Of a DNA stretch of 64,000 nt, positions 12,701 to 27,700 are shown in pieces (position 1 is the first letter of the stretch; every line of letters starts with the position of its first letter). The notes under the pieces are model-generated. The model was given only the letters and a program-made list of their open reading frames with translations, did not search any database and was not told the origin of the DNA. Origin of the DNA: Fragum whitleyi (lineage: Eukaryota; Mollusca; Bivalvia; Cardiida; Cardiidae); contig OX411547.1 of NCBI GenBank assembly GCA_948146395.1, positions 32,716,614-32,780,613 on the forward strand, written 5' to 3'. Both the position numbers and the translations under genes were made by a program.

Positions 12701-15700
12701 GTCTACACCACCTGTTTCTCACCAGAATTTTGATAGATTTAGTTTTTCAAATAAAAATTGACCTACAGTAGGAACTTTCAGTGCTTCTTGCCTTTGATTT
12801 TGATGAAAATTTTAGCCAAAATTTATTCAGCATGACAAGGGTTAAGACAGATTAAAACAATAGCACCGCCTACAGGTACTAACCCTCAGCTGTTTGGTGC
12901 TGGATACTAGATGAAAAATATAAGTGAGAAGAGGGGCATAATTCACACAAAATGCATCTAGAGTTATCCCCCTTGATATAATAGGTTTTCTCTTTTGAAA
13001 TACAAGTACGTGCCAAATTTCAAGTGAACGCCTTTTATAGAACTAGAGATATTACAATATGTCAAAGTTTTTGTAAGACGATGACAACACCAAAGCTATA
13101 AGAATACCTCAGGTTTTCTCCACAGCTCAAAGCTCAAAATCAGTTAATATGTGGAAATGTGGACACACAATCTAAATATTACCGGTACACCACATTCTTC
13201 AAAAGTGCTTTGCTGCAGCATACCCTGCACATTCAAGATGCAAAAACTCTTGTTTATAATTAGAAATTGCACCCAAATTTGAATTTGATTTTATATGCAA
13301 AGTAAGGTACCATAGCTCAATCATTTTGTGAAAATTCTACTTGAATACAGGATTTGTTCTTGGGGTAAATCAATGTAAATTTGTTTGTTACTTAATTTGC
13401 CGTTATTGTTCAGAACATGTATTTTCATTTTGTTTGGATTGTGGCCTGGACAATAAGATGTTTAACTTTCTTACACCCTTGATGCCAGTAAAACTTTGTT
13501 GCCTTCAAGTTATCCAATTTCTACACAGTTTAAATAGACAAGAGGACCAAGATGGTCCTAGATCGCTCACCTGAGTCTCTATGACCCCTGGGACATCACA
13601 TTAATTAGATAGGCAGATGTCAAAAAGAAGATAATTGCCTAAGATCAATACCATGGAACGTTTTCAGCGAAGAGCAAGACAGATATGCCTTTTTGCACTT
13701 TGATTCTATGTAAAAAGGGATGCACCCAGGTGGACCCCAAAAGTGACCCCAGGGTCTTGATATGAACAAACTTGGAAGAGGTCCATAAGATGATGCTACA
13801 TTCTAAATATGAAAGCTGTCTGCCTTCTGGTTTCAGGAAGAAGATTTTTGAAGGTTTTCCCATTTTCACCCATCGTGCTCAGATGAGCTGAAAGGGATGC
13901 GCCCGGGTGGAGCCCAATTATGACCCAAGGGTCTTGATATGAACAAACTTGGAAGGGACCCGCAAGATGATGCTACATACCAAAAATGAAAGCAGTGTGC
14001 CCTCTGGTTTTGATTAAAGAAGATTTTAAAAGATTTTAAAAGATTTTCGCTCTTTGATTCTAAGTAAAAAGGATTGCGCCGGGATGGAACCAAAATATGA
14101 TCCTAGGGTCTTGATATGAACAAACTTGGTAGAGGTCCATAAGATGATGCTACATACCAAATATGAAAGCTGTCTGCCTTCTGGTTTCAGAGAAGAAGAT
14201 TTTTGAAGATTTTCCTTTTTTTACCCTTCGCGCTCATAAGAGATAAAGGGATGCACCCGTGCAAAGCCCAAATATGACCCAAGGGTCTTGATATGGACAA
14301 ACTTGGTAAAGGGCCACTAGGTGATGCTACACACCAAATATTAAAGCTGTCTGCCTTCTGGTTTCAGAGAAGAAGATTTTTAAAGATTTTCATTTTTTTA
14401 CCCTTTGTGCTCACAAGAGATAAAGGGATGCACCCGTGCAAAGCCCAAATATGATCCAATGGTCTTGTTATGAACAAACTTGGTAGAGGCCCACTAGGTG
14501 ATGCTACACACCAAATATTTAAGCTGTCTGCCATCTGGTTACAGAGAAAAAGATTTTTGAAGATTTTCGCTCTTTGATTCTATCTAAAAAGGGTTGGGCC
14601 CGGGCAAAGCCCAAATATGACCCAAGGGTCTTGATATGAACAAACTTGGTAGAGGTCCACTAGATGATGCTACATACCAAATAAGAAAGCTGTCTGCCTT
14701 CTGGTTTCAGAGAAGAAGATTTTTAAAGATTTTCATATTTTCACCCTTTTTGTTAAGGGTAAAGGGAAAGTTAAGGGTGGATTTCATCTATTTGAACAAC
14801 TTTGGTAGAGCTTGACCCAAGGAACATCCCCTCCAAGTTTCATCAAGATTGGCCCACTGGTTTAGGAGGAGAAGATGTTTAAAGAAATTGTGGACGACGC
14901 ACGACGGACGACGCACGACGGACGACGGACATTCTACGATCCCAATAGCTCACCTTGAGCACTTCGTGCTCAGGTGAGCTAAATAGAAATACAAGTGAAT
15001 ACATGGAAATACATGTCGTGTTAAATATCAAACTAATATTATATACTTCAACTAGCAATAAAGACAAATAATTAAATAATTAATACAAAAGCATTATCAT
15101 TAATAAGCAGCAATATTAAGTTATCTTTAAGAAAATTTCTATCATCAGGGAGATGTTTCCACTTTCCCTGGCAACGGAAATGGTTGCTATGTAAAACACC
15201 ATAAACCTAGCAAATCACACCAACTTACACTTAGGAAAGAGGATTTTAAAAACTTTGAGTTTTTCCGACTTAATACTGGGGTTGTCTGGGATTGTGTGAA
15301 CTGCCGTATCGTAGTAGCACCCTGTTAGATGTAAAATAAGGAAGGCATGCAGTTTCCATGGCAACTAAGGACAAAATTTAAGCATCAACAATAACTAGAG
15401 ATATGCAAAAAGAATGATTAACTACAACTCAGCATGACAATAGGGATACATTCAAAAGCAACAACATCAAAGTCAAACTGTACTTATTTTCCTTACTTTT
15501 CACAAATTTTGTCAACCATTGAGTGTTAATCTAGAATTCCCCTAAAACTTTTACAAACAATCTGTAAAGATGCTAGTGCGTTACAAATTTTGTGCAAACA
15601 GATTGGAAAGATTCACTATTCCCTTTAAAAAGTTAAAAAGAATAAGCTTGTTTTTTAAATTTCATTTTAAGTCTGCGTTATTTTGTAACAAATCTGTTAA

Positions 15701-18700
15701 TCTAGAACTTTTATAATAACTTGTAGGCAGGGCCCAAGAAAAGAGAAAAAAATGACACTGTAAATTTGTTATTTCTCATCCAAGCCTTATGTTGTGGGTA
15801 CTCATTTAAATCGTCTTGATGAGATGATTTCAATTAGTACCGAATACAAGATTTTATTGACGACTACAAGATGTTTTTATCGATTTGAAAGCAAAATCAC
15901 TGTATCTTTCTATAGTTATATTGTTGGTGTAGTGGTTTTTTAGTTAGTTTTCTTTAACAAACCATTTAGTTGTATCATCAGGGAAATGTGTTTGATTTTC
16001 TCTGTTTGAATGGGGTGTTATGCCGATCTTTCAGTCATTTCATGGCGGCTGGACCACCTAACAATGGATCCCTGGTGTTTCTCACACCAGTACTACCATT
16101 ACATCCTTTCCTAGCCTCCAGCTGCTAACTACGATTATCATCCCATTGGTGGAAGACAAGTGGTCAGGAAGGATGAGCGTTAGAGTGTGATCAATCAATC
16201 ACATGGTATGACAAGCAAGCAAAGAAATATAGTTTTTCAACCTTTCCAAAATTAGAAAATTTCTTTTTCATTTAACATACCAAAACAAAAGGGTTCACCA
16301 CAATAGGAAACCGATCAAGAATTTTGACAGGATGGGTATTGTGCTTTACAGCAAAAAAAAGAACAGAGCTTAATAAGTTCCTGAAATATGACATAACATC
16401 AAATACATGTGTGCATACAACCAGTATAACGATTTTCAAATCAGAGATTACTGGAATCATTGCAACTTCATATTTCAATGTTAAATTGTTCTGCAAAAAA
16501 AGACAAAGGTTGAATAGCATTTCAAGGGGTCAGTACAAAACTATTTTAAGTGTCAATATATCAGCAGCACTTAAAATAGTTCAGCTCTGACCCCACAATA
16601 TTAAAAGCTCAGTGGGAAACAGTTGTAACTGCCTATATCTTTATAGGCAGTTACAACTGTTTCACGCTGAGCCATCGTTATGACCTTGAACATAATGACA
16701 TCAGCTACACAACCAGGATGAATTGACTATTGTAATTAAGATTTACAAGAAAGGCAGATATCCTTGCCTTACAAGATTTTAGAATTAGATTATCCATTTA
16801 TAGATTCATTAAGATCCATCCTTCTGAAGTTACATCATTGCATGCATATTTTTTTGTTATCTGTAACACTTATACACAATTATTATTCAAAGCTCTTGGG
16901 ATCGGACGATATTTTATTTAATAAGAGTATCAAAAGCAGCTACCATTGGAAACAACCAAAGCAAGAGGCTCCGACCCACAGGACAAGGTATTACATAAGA
17001 TATCACACCTCTGCACTTGGGTTCCCGTATCTTCCGTAGCAAACTCTTTTCGTGACCTCAAAGTAGTCAAGTGTACCATGAATCGCTTCGTCAAGCAAGT
17101 GCCGAGACGGTGACCTATTCTTCGACACGAGAGATTTGTAGAGGAAATTCCGACCACACCGCTTCAATTTCAATAATTTCTGTGTCACCGGACTTATCTT
17201 TTTCTCAGGAGGCTTGTTTCAATTTAAAGATAAAGTAATTGAAATCTGATTATAGGTATTTATGCTCTAGAATCAAATCAACCCAGCCAACCAGCCACCA
17301 GATCTCCACAACCTTATGACTAAGCTCGAATATAAACAAACTATCCCTTTCAAACAAACAAATATAAAAATTAGAGCTTTTCAAAAGGAAGATTACTCCA
17401 AAGAGGGCAAACAAAGATCAAGTGCCAGATGCTAAATATTATTTTGTTATATAAATGCTTTGCAAAAAAAATCCCAACCCAAATCAGATATTTGAAGATG
17501 ATTGTTTGAAGCTAAAAAATATGAAATGAGGAAACTAAATTAAAGCAGATCAAGCAACCTTCAAAATGCACACTCAATTCCCATGATAAATTTCCAAACA
17601 GGTTATGCATAACACTTAAGTCTGAGTTACAAATTGTAAATTGAACCATATTGAAAGGTATGTCAATTTAATTGAAAGAGAATCCTTGGATCAAACACAT
17701 ACAACAGAACCCATACAATAGTCAGTTATTCTACAGTGTAATATATATAAATATGACAAACAACCCAACATTACTAGTTCTTTAATGCTTTTTGGTGGTT
17801 TATCGAGAAATAATGGTAGATTATCACTTGATAATCTCACCGCAAAAGCAGTGAAATTATCAAAAACTTATACCCTGCTTTGGTGCATTTCATCTCTTCT
17901 GAAGTCATCTATGCGGGGCGAAATATTATAAGTGACGTCAACAAGAACAAGATTGTCAAGTGAAAATCCACCAATATTTCTCAATATATACCCTAAAAGC
18001 ATTAAAGTTTTCTTTTTTCTTCAGTCTGTACAGACATCTAAATACTAAGTATGTCTTGCAGAACAGCTCATCTCTGTGTTCAGGATGACAAACATGCAAA
18101 CTGTTTGCAAATTATACCTAGCTTTGCACATGTGCATGTGCAAAACGGTTTATAATTTGAGAACAGTTTGCACCATTTGCTCATTCTGAAGGCAGGGCAG
18201 ATCAATACGTTTTTACATACATGATAACCACCAGCGTTATCTATGACCCAGGTTATAGACAGTACATGCTAAATGGTATAGAATTTGTTCAAAACAAACA
18301 CACCTTTTTGATGCAGAGTATATAAGTATACAATAAATATGTTAATAAATACCATTCATCAAACAAATGAATCACAAAAATAGCCACTTCCTTGTTTTAA
18401 TTGCTAGAAGTAAGAACTGACTAGAGACTGACATTTCATTTCATCTTGCAATTGCCAATCTAACAAAATGCAAGGAGATCCAAACATTAAAATTGAAGTT
18501 AAATCTTAAATGGACAGAAAGAATATATAATGAAAAGTGAAAATCTCAAAATATGGATGTTTGTAATATAGAATGTGTGTGGCAAGCTTAAGTAACAAAT
18601 AAATCTTGTTGTCGACGTACTAATTGACATTTTGATTTCCACTTTATACCATGATTAACAATTCAAAGCATTTAAATTCAATCCTAAATATGTAAATATT

Positions 18701-21700
18701 ACAACAAGATGCAAAAAGATCAGTAGTCCCATTCAAAATTTGTTAAAAGATAACCATTGGTTAAATTCTAACAGGAAATTAATTTCAGCCTATCAGGGTT
18801 GTTGTTTCAATTGGTACAAATTGCCTCCATTCTATATTTAACCAATAGCTATCTTTTATACAACTTGGGGCTTATGACGTAAATTCAGTAATTTGATGTT
18901 TAAATGATTTTGCATTCATGACTAACATACCAACTATATAACCTGGTACATTTCAACTGCTACGTATTATTGGTAAAACAATCAACTATATAACCCGGTA
19001 CATTTCAACTGCTATGTATTATGGGTAAAACAATCAATAGTTTTTGCAAGCTCCTATCTGGTTAAATGCTTGAAACATGTGCATGACTAAAAATTAAACC
19101 CAATCAGTGACAGGGTGAAATTAGTTTTCATGGAATCACAGCAACTTTGGCCCAAGAGATCGAGACAGAATTCATACATTCTCATAGAGAAGACGTTATC
19201 TTTTGATTTGTTTGTTTATATGGGGTTTAACTCCACTTTCAACATTATTGCATATATATTTCCCTGGCTTGTGCACTTCCCTGTCATTTCTCACACCAGT
19301 ACAACCATAACATTTCATCCCAGCAACCAGCTGGTCATTACCGTCAAGAGGGGCATTCCCATCTAAAACATTGAGTGAAAGAAAACATGCTTCTTTCTTT
19401 CAAATTCATGTAACTTTCATGTCATTGGTCTTGCCAAATTCATTCAATATCAGCAAGCCTTTGGGTCCCTTGTATTCTGTCTTTTAGAAAATTATGTGAA
19501 ATACTGACATTTGTGCAACATCACACTGACCATACTTATCCCTTTTCCTTTGTTTGCCATGACTCAGCAATTCTAAGTGAGTCCATTTTTTATCATTCCC
19601 CCTCCCTTAAATATTAGAAGCCCACTACTGGTATATATTTTTTTCTTCAGTTAACCAAAATAAGACTTATTATAAACACCTTATTTTTCAACTAAAACCC
19701 TGAATTTGGATAACAAGTTTTAAAGGGGTCAGCGTAAAACTATTGTAAGTGCCTATAAATATTATAGGCACTTACAATAGAGTGACACTCATCCTCTAAA
19801 AGTCAAAATTCTGAACAAATTAAGAAGTATAGCCTCTGTCTCAAATCCCGAGAAACACTTACACTAAAAGAGTTGGACTTCTGCACAGCGTTTGCCTGTT
19901 TCTTACTTTTGCGGGAAGAGATAGGGGTAGATTGGGGGTACTCAACACCGCCGTCCTAGAAATAAAACAAAAGCATGCCACATGCAAAAATGAAAGAGAT
20001 TTAAGCGAAGCCACATTATAAAGAATACACACAATGTAGAGAGTAATCCTTGGTTTTCATATTAACCCACAAGCAAATATTCTTAGAATTTTAAATTTAG
20101 GTGATATTCATTATGTGATGAGGGTGATATTCATTATGTGATGAGGGATAAGTTCAAAATAATTGTAAGTGCTTATAAATACATTGGCACTGTGCGGAGT
20201 CAGTGCAATACTATTGTAACTACATATATAGGCACTTACAATAGTGTTTCACTGACCCCTTGACTTACAATAGTTTTGCACTGATCCCTTGATATAGACA
20301 ATTTCATTCTTAAAAAATTTCTTAGCCTAATGAAAAAGTAATAGGTAAATTTGTTTCATTTTTAAGACTCATTGGTCATAGATATCAATTTTACAGTAAT
20401 AAATATCATTTCAATGCAAAGGTAAGCGTTTCTTGTCAAACTAGAACAAGATGTGTTTGTGAAACATGAATGACCCCAAAACAGCATTTTTTTAAACTTT
20501 GACCTTTAAAGATGACCAAGACATTGTCACATGACCTTGACCTTGGTATCCGTAGATGTGCATAATTGAGATCTATCATCATACCAAATATGAGCATTGT
20601 ATCTTGAATAGCCTTGAAGTAATTGTCAATGCTAAGTTTTTGGGTTAAGCATTGCAGACAGATGGATGGACCAACAACAGTAAATTAGTATGCACCCTTT
20701 CTTCCAATGTGGGTCCATTGGAAGGGCATGAAAATATCATTTTTGTCATTCAATAACAATATCCTTTTTTCCCCTTTTTTCTTTTGGCTTTTTGATCTCC
20801 TACAAATGTCAAATCTATAACTTATTCACTAATAAGGGATATGATCACCAAGGATAATATATCAAAACAAAAAAATTGCAACTAAAAAGAAAGCTGTAAG
20901 CTATAAATGATAATTCAAATGAAGATTGTACTCATTCTTTAATATAAAGTTTAAGGAATCATTCTTAATGAGAAATTGAAATACTGCGGAAAAGATATTT
21001 AAACATTTAGCAAAAATTGAATAAATGAATGAATGAATCTAGCAACTTCAATTAATTTACAGACTATACCACGGACACACAACATACATAAATATATTAA
21101 GGTAGTGGACCCCCGTAATAATTCTGCAATATTTGGGAGATATGGATTTTAACAGTGTTAACCAAGGTTTCCTAATGACTTTCATTAGGTAACCTCGGTC
21201 AACATTGTGAAAGTTCATGAGTTCCGAAATGTTGCGGAACTATTACAGGTCCACTACCTTAAGACAGTATTTAGTTTTCATTTCACCATGTATTTGACAG
21301 TCAAGAAAGATAGGACATATAACAGACACAACACATGATAGTTAAGATGGTTGCATGAATCTGGACAGGCCCCTTTTCTCTTTTTTTTCCCTTCCACATC
21401 TTATTTGCAAATTCAATTGTATTGAGTTTTAGTTCCAAGTATTTAAGGTGTATTCATAGTTGCTTAATTGTTTCAATCAGAAAACATAAGTTTAATCTAC
21501 AAAGTATGTTACTGATTCTTTTACAGAAGCTGGCATTCAGATTATAATTTTTTTATAATTTCAAGGTTAGAACGACTATTGAAAGAGCAAAAAAAAATGT
21601 GTATGTACAAAAGTTTCACTAACCCTCTATTTTTTACATTTAGCCTCAAGGCAGAACTTTTGAAAAAAGAAAAATTTACTTAACCTATCTCAGAAATGGT

Positions 21701-24700
21701 CTGAGTTGAATAGTTGTAACTGCCTATAAACTTAAAGGTATTTACAATTATTTTTCTCTCAAAACATTTATTTGCTTAGTTTCCTGATAGACAAATTGTC
21801 ATTCAGCCAAAATACTTATTTATGTAAACTAAAGAAGTTTGTAAACCATTTATGCCTGCCATAAAAGCAGGTCATTTGCCTTTTCTTTGTCAATCAACAA
21901 AGGGCAATAACTCAGAAAAAACAATAAGTAAAGTTATTGTTCTTATGTACTGCACTTCCCCTAAGTGGGATCTATCCACCTGTGAAGTTTCATGATTCTA
22001 GCTTGCATACTTTTCCAGATATGTTCTGAACAAAAAAAGGTCTATGGATGGACCAAGAGATGGATCCACAGACAGACGGACCAACCAAACGACAAATGCT
22101 GAGCAATATACCCTCTCTTTTACAAAAGAGGGTATAAGAATGATATTTTTACTGGACCTGTACTTCTAACTCTAGCTAGAAAAGTGGCCTATACATGTCA
22201 TCATGCAACCTTAAGGGAATCAGAGACATTGGGGAACAAACCTCTTCCTCTGGGGCCGGTTGTTGTTGTTGTTGCTGTTGCTGCTGGTGCTTTTTGTCTT
22301 TCTTTCTATCTGACTTATCTTTTTCTGACCGAGATTCTTTCTCCTTTGGAGTTGGTGGGACCTTATCAAAACACAACATCATTGTTAAGCATACCCTACT
22401 AAAGACACAATGAATCTTCTTTGGAAAGTCTGTTCTGTCTATAAAGTTTCAAAATTCATATTTTCCCTTTAGATAGTCGACCCGTTATAGTCTTGCACCA
22501 TTTCAAAACACAGATGTTTCCTAATGAAATCACTAGGAAACCTCAGTTAACACTGTTAAAGTTCACAAATTCTGAAACATTGCTGAACTATTACAGGTCC
22601 ACTACCTTAAAATAGTGTGGATTCAGATCAAACTGCATAAGACGTTGTTCCAAAGAGATCTCTTTCTACACTTCCTATCTTTCTACCTTCTTCTTTAAGC
22701 AGAAATTAACAGTATTTTTTTGTTCATTTTACAACAAATTCATGATTAAGAAAGTCAACCAAGACATGATAAGCGTTGTCCTTTTTGTACTTGTGAACAT
22801 ACATTTGTCATATTTCTTTTACCAACAAAGAATGTGCTTCTGTGCAAAAGCAAAAGTAGAATAGATCTTTTTGTATTTTTTCTTAAAATATTCATAGGCA
22901 CTGTGTAGACAGTGATAAGTAGAATCTCTCATAATGAAGATTTCAGCAATAATCCTTAACAAAGGGCTTTAAATCAATGTTATCTTTAATGTATCGAAAT
23001 ATGAAAACTTCTAGGAAATAGACTGAAAAGAGAGAATATTTCTCATTTGTTTTCACCTTGACCCTGCCTTACCTGTGCTATATTTGGATCAGTCCGAGTG
23101 ACCAGCGTCCCGCTACTGGATGTGGACTGACTACTGCTACTGTGTGTGTCGTATGGCTTCGAGGTTTGAGTCACGTAATATGGACGTTGTGAGTGGTTTG
23201 GAGTACTTGGCACATTCGGTATCGCTGAAGGCATACTGGGATAGCGAAATTGGACTATACGGGTACATGCTGTGTAAAAACAATACAAATACATGTATAT
23301 TCGAGTCTGTGAGTGCTACAAGCAACATTTTTGTCATAGGGTTAGTGTCAATTCGGAACATCACTCGGCCATTTCTGTAAACTGCAACAAACCTCGGATG
23401 TATGTAAGGCGCATGGGTATGTAACAAAATTGTGCATTTTGTTAGGCAGAAACAGTGTAAGAAAAACTAGCACTTTAGATTTAAACTTTTTACAGTAAAT
23501 AACGGATGAAAAAATAAGATTTTTCAGCCGTTATTTAAGAATCTAAATATAATTTTATTTAAGGATACAATGGTTTCACTCACAGTTTCGAGGGCTAACG
23601 CCATTTTAACTAACGTCATCGAGTTTTTCAAGGTTTTCCCTTAATTCTTATAAATAGTCTGTCTATGTACATCCAGGGTTGATCACGAGGTTGGCCGAGT
23701 TGTGTTCAGAATGGGTTAGTGTCATGACTGGAAATCAGTATGAGTGGTCACAATCTCTCTTATTTTTCATCCAAACCCTTTTTTGATTTTTAGACTATCT
23801 ATTTTATGAAGTTTCCAGATGGCCCTTTTTTGCATGACGGGCCATATATTTGAAAGCTCTCGAGCAGTTAATGTTGAAACCCCTTATTTTTGCTCCCTGA
23901 ATAATATAAGACTATTACATATTGATATATATGGGTCAAATTATTTTCAGATTAAGTTTGTTTGTTTGCATGGGTTTTATGTCCTTTCGAGGTGGCTGGA
24001 GCACCTAAGCATGGATTCCTGGTATTTCTCTCACCAGTACTACCATCACATCCTTTCCTAGCCTTCAGCTGCTATCCCACATAGGTCTACAATTATCAAC
24101 CCATTAGTTGGAGGTAAATAGTCCGATAGGATAGGTGCCGCCGTAGGGGATCGAACCTTAGACCTTTTGAATGACTAAGAACTATGACAGTAACCTTTTT
24201 AAGGAATACCATCAAATGTTCTACAGTGAAATAACAAATGATTTCTCTGGTTACAAACTTACCGTCTTGAAAAACCCGCTCAACATTGAGACCATAGGTA
24301 GCACAGGTTTCGTAGTAGGAGCAACGTTTTAGGTCATTGGCCAGTTTTCTTGCTCGAGTATCATCTATAACACGCGGATTACTTTCGCTTATTGCATCTG
24401 TAAGTAGAAATAATACATTGTACGATAAAGTAACAGGACCAAAACCTGTTATGGAGTCCTAATTGCCATAACCCTTGTCATGCTGAACCCGGAATATTCC
24501 TGCTTCGGCCAGAGCAATAGACAATGTCACAAATACCAGCCAGCCCATATGTGCAGTCTGATGCTAGTCTTCACCACCTGTTTCTCACTCTCAAACAAGA
24601 ATTGTCAATAGATTTAGTTTTTCAAATAAAGATTGACCTACATTTGGTACTTTCAGTGCTTTTTACCCTTTGATTTTGATGGAAAATTTTAGCCAAAATT

Positions 24701-27700
24701 TATTCAGAATAACAAGGATTGATTATATAGACAGTTACAGCTATTCTGCATATCAATATGCAGAGCTACAGATAGAGGGAGTATTTTGGTTTTCAAATCA
24801 AAATATTTCACCAAATCTTGATCAAACCATGTGGTGTGGGTTTTCATTTGAATCGTCTTGGCAAGACGATTCAAATGATTTCTCACAAAATAGGGTTTCA
24901 TTGAGGAACAAGCAAATTCATTGAATTGATATCCCCCTGCCGAACATATTTTCATTGTCAATGGAGTTAATATCAAACTAAGGTACAGGTTATCTTTTAT
25001 CTACATCAACCTATAGTTTTCAAGAAATAGCGCGAAAACGAATATCACTATATATATATATATGTATTTGGCTAAAACAGTCAGGGGCAGTAACTCTAAA
25101 ATCGACGGTTTAACCCGGTAACTACGACGATATGCGCATTTCCTCATTGTAATGAAGCTGTGTGCCAAGTTTCATTGAAATCCGGTCTATAGTTTTCAAG
25201 AAATAGCGCAGAAAGGAATATCACTCTGTATGAATATGGCTTAAACAGTCAGGGGCAGTAACTCAATTCAACAATATGCGCATGTCCTCATTGTAGTGAA
25301 GCTGTGTGCCAAGTTTCATTGAAATCCAGTCTATAGTTTTCAAGAAATAGCGCAAGACCGAATATCACAATGTATGTATATGGCTTAAAACAGTCATGGG
25401 CAGTAACTCTAAATTCGATGGTCGAACCTGGTAACCCCGACGATATGCGCATGTCCTCTTTGTAGTGAAGCTGTGTGCCAAGTTTCATTAAAATCCAGTC
25501 TACAGTTTTCAAGAAATAGCGTGGAAACGAATATCACTCTGTATGTATATGGCTTAAACAGTCAGAAGCAGAAACTCTAAAATGGACGGTTGAACCCTGT
25601 AACTCCGACGATATGCCCATTTCCTCATTGTAGTGAAGCTGTGTGCCAAGTTTCATTGAAATCCGGTCTATAGTTTTCAAGAAATAGCGCGGAAACAAAT
25701 ATCACTATGTATGTATATGGCTTAAACAGTCAGGGGCAGTAACTCTAAAATTCACAGTCAAACCGGGTAACCCGACAATATGCACATGTCCTCATTGTAG
25801 TGAAGCTGTGTGCCAAGTTTCATTGAAATCCGGTCTATAGTTTTCAAGAAATAGCGCAGAAAGGAATATCACTCTGTATGAATATGGCTTAAAAAGTCAG
25901 GGGCAGTTACTCAATTCAACAATATGCCCATGTCCTCATTGTAGTGAAGCTGTGTGCCAAGTTTCATTGAAATCCAGTCTAAAGTTTTCAAGAAATAGCG
26001 CAAGACCGAATATCACAATGTATGTATATGGCTTAAACAGTCATGGGCAGTAACTCTAAATTCGACGGTCGAACCTGGTAACCCCAACGATATGCGCATG
26101 TCCTCTTTGTAGTGAAGCTGTGTGACAAGTTTCATTAAAATCCAGTCTACAGTTTTCAAGAAATAGCGCGAGACCGAATATCACTCTGTATGTTTATGGC
26201 TTAAACAGTCAGGGGCAGTTACTCTAATATTCACAGTCCAACCAGGTAACCCCGACGATATGCGCATGTCCTCATTGTAGTGAAGCTGTGTGCCAAGTTT
26301 CATTCAAATCTGGTCTATAGTTTTCAAGAAATAGCGTAGAAAAGAATATCACTCTGTATGTATATGGCTTAAACAGTCAGGGGCAGTAACTCTAAATTTG
26401 ACAGTCGAACCAGGTAACCCCGAAGATATGAGCATGTCCTCATTGTAGTGAAGCTGTGTGCCAAGTTTCATTAAAATCCGGTCTATAGTTTTCAAGAAAT
26501 AGCGCGGAAACGAATATCACTTTGTATGTATATGGCTTAAACAGTCAGGGGCAGTAACTCTAAATTTGACGATGGAACCGGGTAACCCCAACGATATGCG
26601 CATGTCCTCATTGTAGTGAAGCTGTGTGCCAAGTTTCATTGAAATCTGGTCTATAGTTTTCAAGAAATAGCGTGGAAACAAATATCACTATGTATGTATA
26701 TGGCTTAAACAGTCAGGGGCAGTAACTCTAAATTTGACAGTCAAACCCAGTAACCCCAACAATATCAGCATGTCCTCATTGTAGTGAAGCTGTGTGCCAA
26801 GTTTCATTGAAATCTAGTCTATAGTTTTCAAGAAATAGCGCAGAAAAGAATATCACTCTGTATGTATATGGCTTAAACAGTCAGGGGCAGTAACTCTAAA
26901 TTTGACGGTCGAACCAGGTAACCCCGATGATATGCGCATGTCCTCATTGTAGTGAAGCTGTGTGCCAAGTTTCATTAAAATCGGGTCTATAGTTTTCAAG
27001 AAATAGCGCGGAAACGAATATCACTATGTATGTATTTGGCTAAAACAGTCAGGGGCAGTAACTCTTAATTTGACGATGGAACCGGGGAACCCCAACGATA
27101 TGCGCATGTCCTCATTGTAGTGAAGCTGTGTGCCAAGTTTCATTGAAATCTGGTCTATAGTTTTCAAGAAATAGCCTGGAAACGAATATCACTATGTATG
27201 TATATGGCTTAAACAGTCAGGGGCAGTAACTTTAAATTTGACGGTCGTACCCAGTAACCCCAACAATATGAGCATGTCCTCATTGTAGTGAAGCTGTGTG
27301 CCAAGATCCATTGAAATCCGGTCTATAGTTTTCAAGAAATAGCGCGGAAATGAAAAATTTTTTTGGCGGGGGATAATAAAAATTTTAGACTGGAGCTACC
27401 CTTCTCTTATCTGTTCCTCTGAATATGATAGGTCAAGTTATAAAGCTACAATTCTTTTCTGTTGACCATCAAATTACATGGTTGGTTGCATACTTATGGT
27501 TTAATAAAGTAAATCAACAGCACATAAAAACTAAACCGAATTAAAGTCAAATATTAAAGTACAATACAACATCCCTGAAACTCAAACAAACCTCCAAAAT
27601 ATGCTATCTCTTAGAATTGCTGATAGATATGATTTACTCCAATCTTATCTTAAAACACTAGGCAAAGGTACATATAATACTGGTAATATATAGTCCTGGA

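Larger units (their letters stand above)
3800..17008. other. AGAP intron 10, 13.2 kb
   Basis: Repeat-rich intron. Apart from the repeats listed separately, I see no exon, RNA gene or clear repeat in 3800-5060, 5810-6240, 6420-7240, 7430-8250, 8620-9190, 9980-11140, 11370-12610, 13110-13530, 14990-16000 and 16680-17008. An (AT)n microsatellite lies at 5772-5803 and a C-rich run at 8589-8612. Small inverted repeats and loose GACCTTGA-type fragments (8130-8240) are present. Confidence 0.6.
17213..19862. other. AGAP intron 9
   Basis: Contains a TIR MITE (17780-18007), an imperfect palindromic stretch (18060-18190), a 52-bp tandem duplication (18931-19035), a SINE fragment (19203-19360) and a hairpin MITE (19723-19797). 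Otherwise featureless AT-rich sequence. Confidence 0.6.
19956..22241. other. AGAP intron 8
   Basis: Holds a 24-bp tandem duplication (20102-20150, TGATATTCATTATGTGATGA repeated), hairpin MITEs (20142-20290), a GACCTTG-type repeat (20455-20725), a TTAA MITE (21097-21263), a degenerate hairpin (21705-21770) and a hairpin-ended repeat (21896-22138). No exon seen. Confidence 0.6.

Noticed and set aside
16764..17157. Plus- and minus-strand ORFs overlapping AGAP exon 10 in other frames
   Set aside because: Only the frame chosen for exon 10 has phase-0 splice borders compatible with exons 9 and 11.
22176..22413. Overlapping plus-strand ORFs with valine or cysteine runs
   Set aside because: Frame shadows of the minus-strand polyglutamine exon of AGAP.
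25013..27385. Possible CRISPR-like array
   Set aside because: Units are 168 bp and contiguous with no unique spacers; the genome is an animal's with introns. This is a tandem satellite-type repeat.
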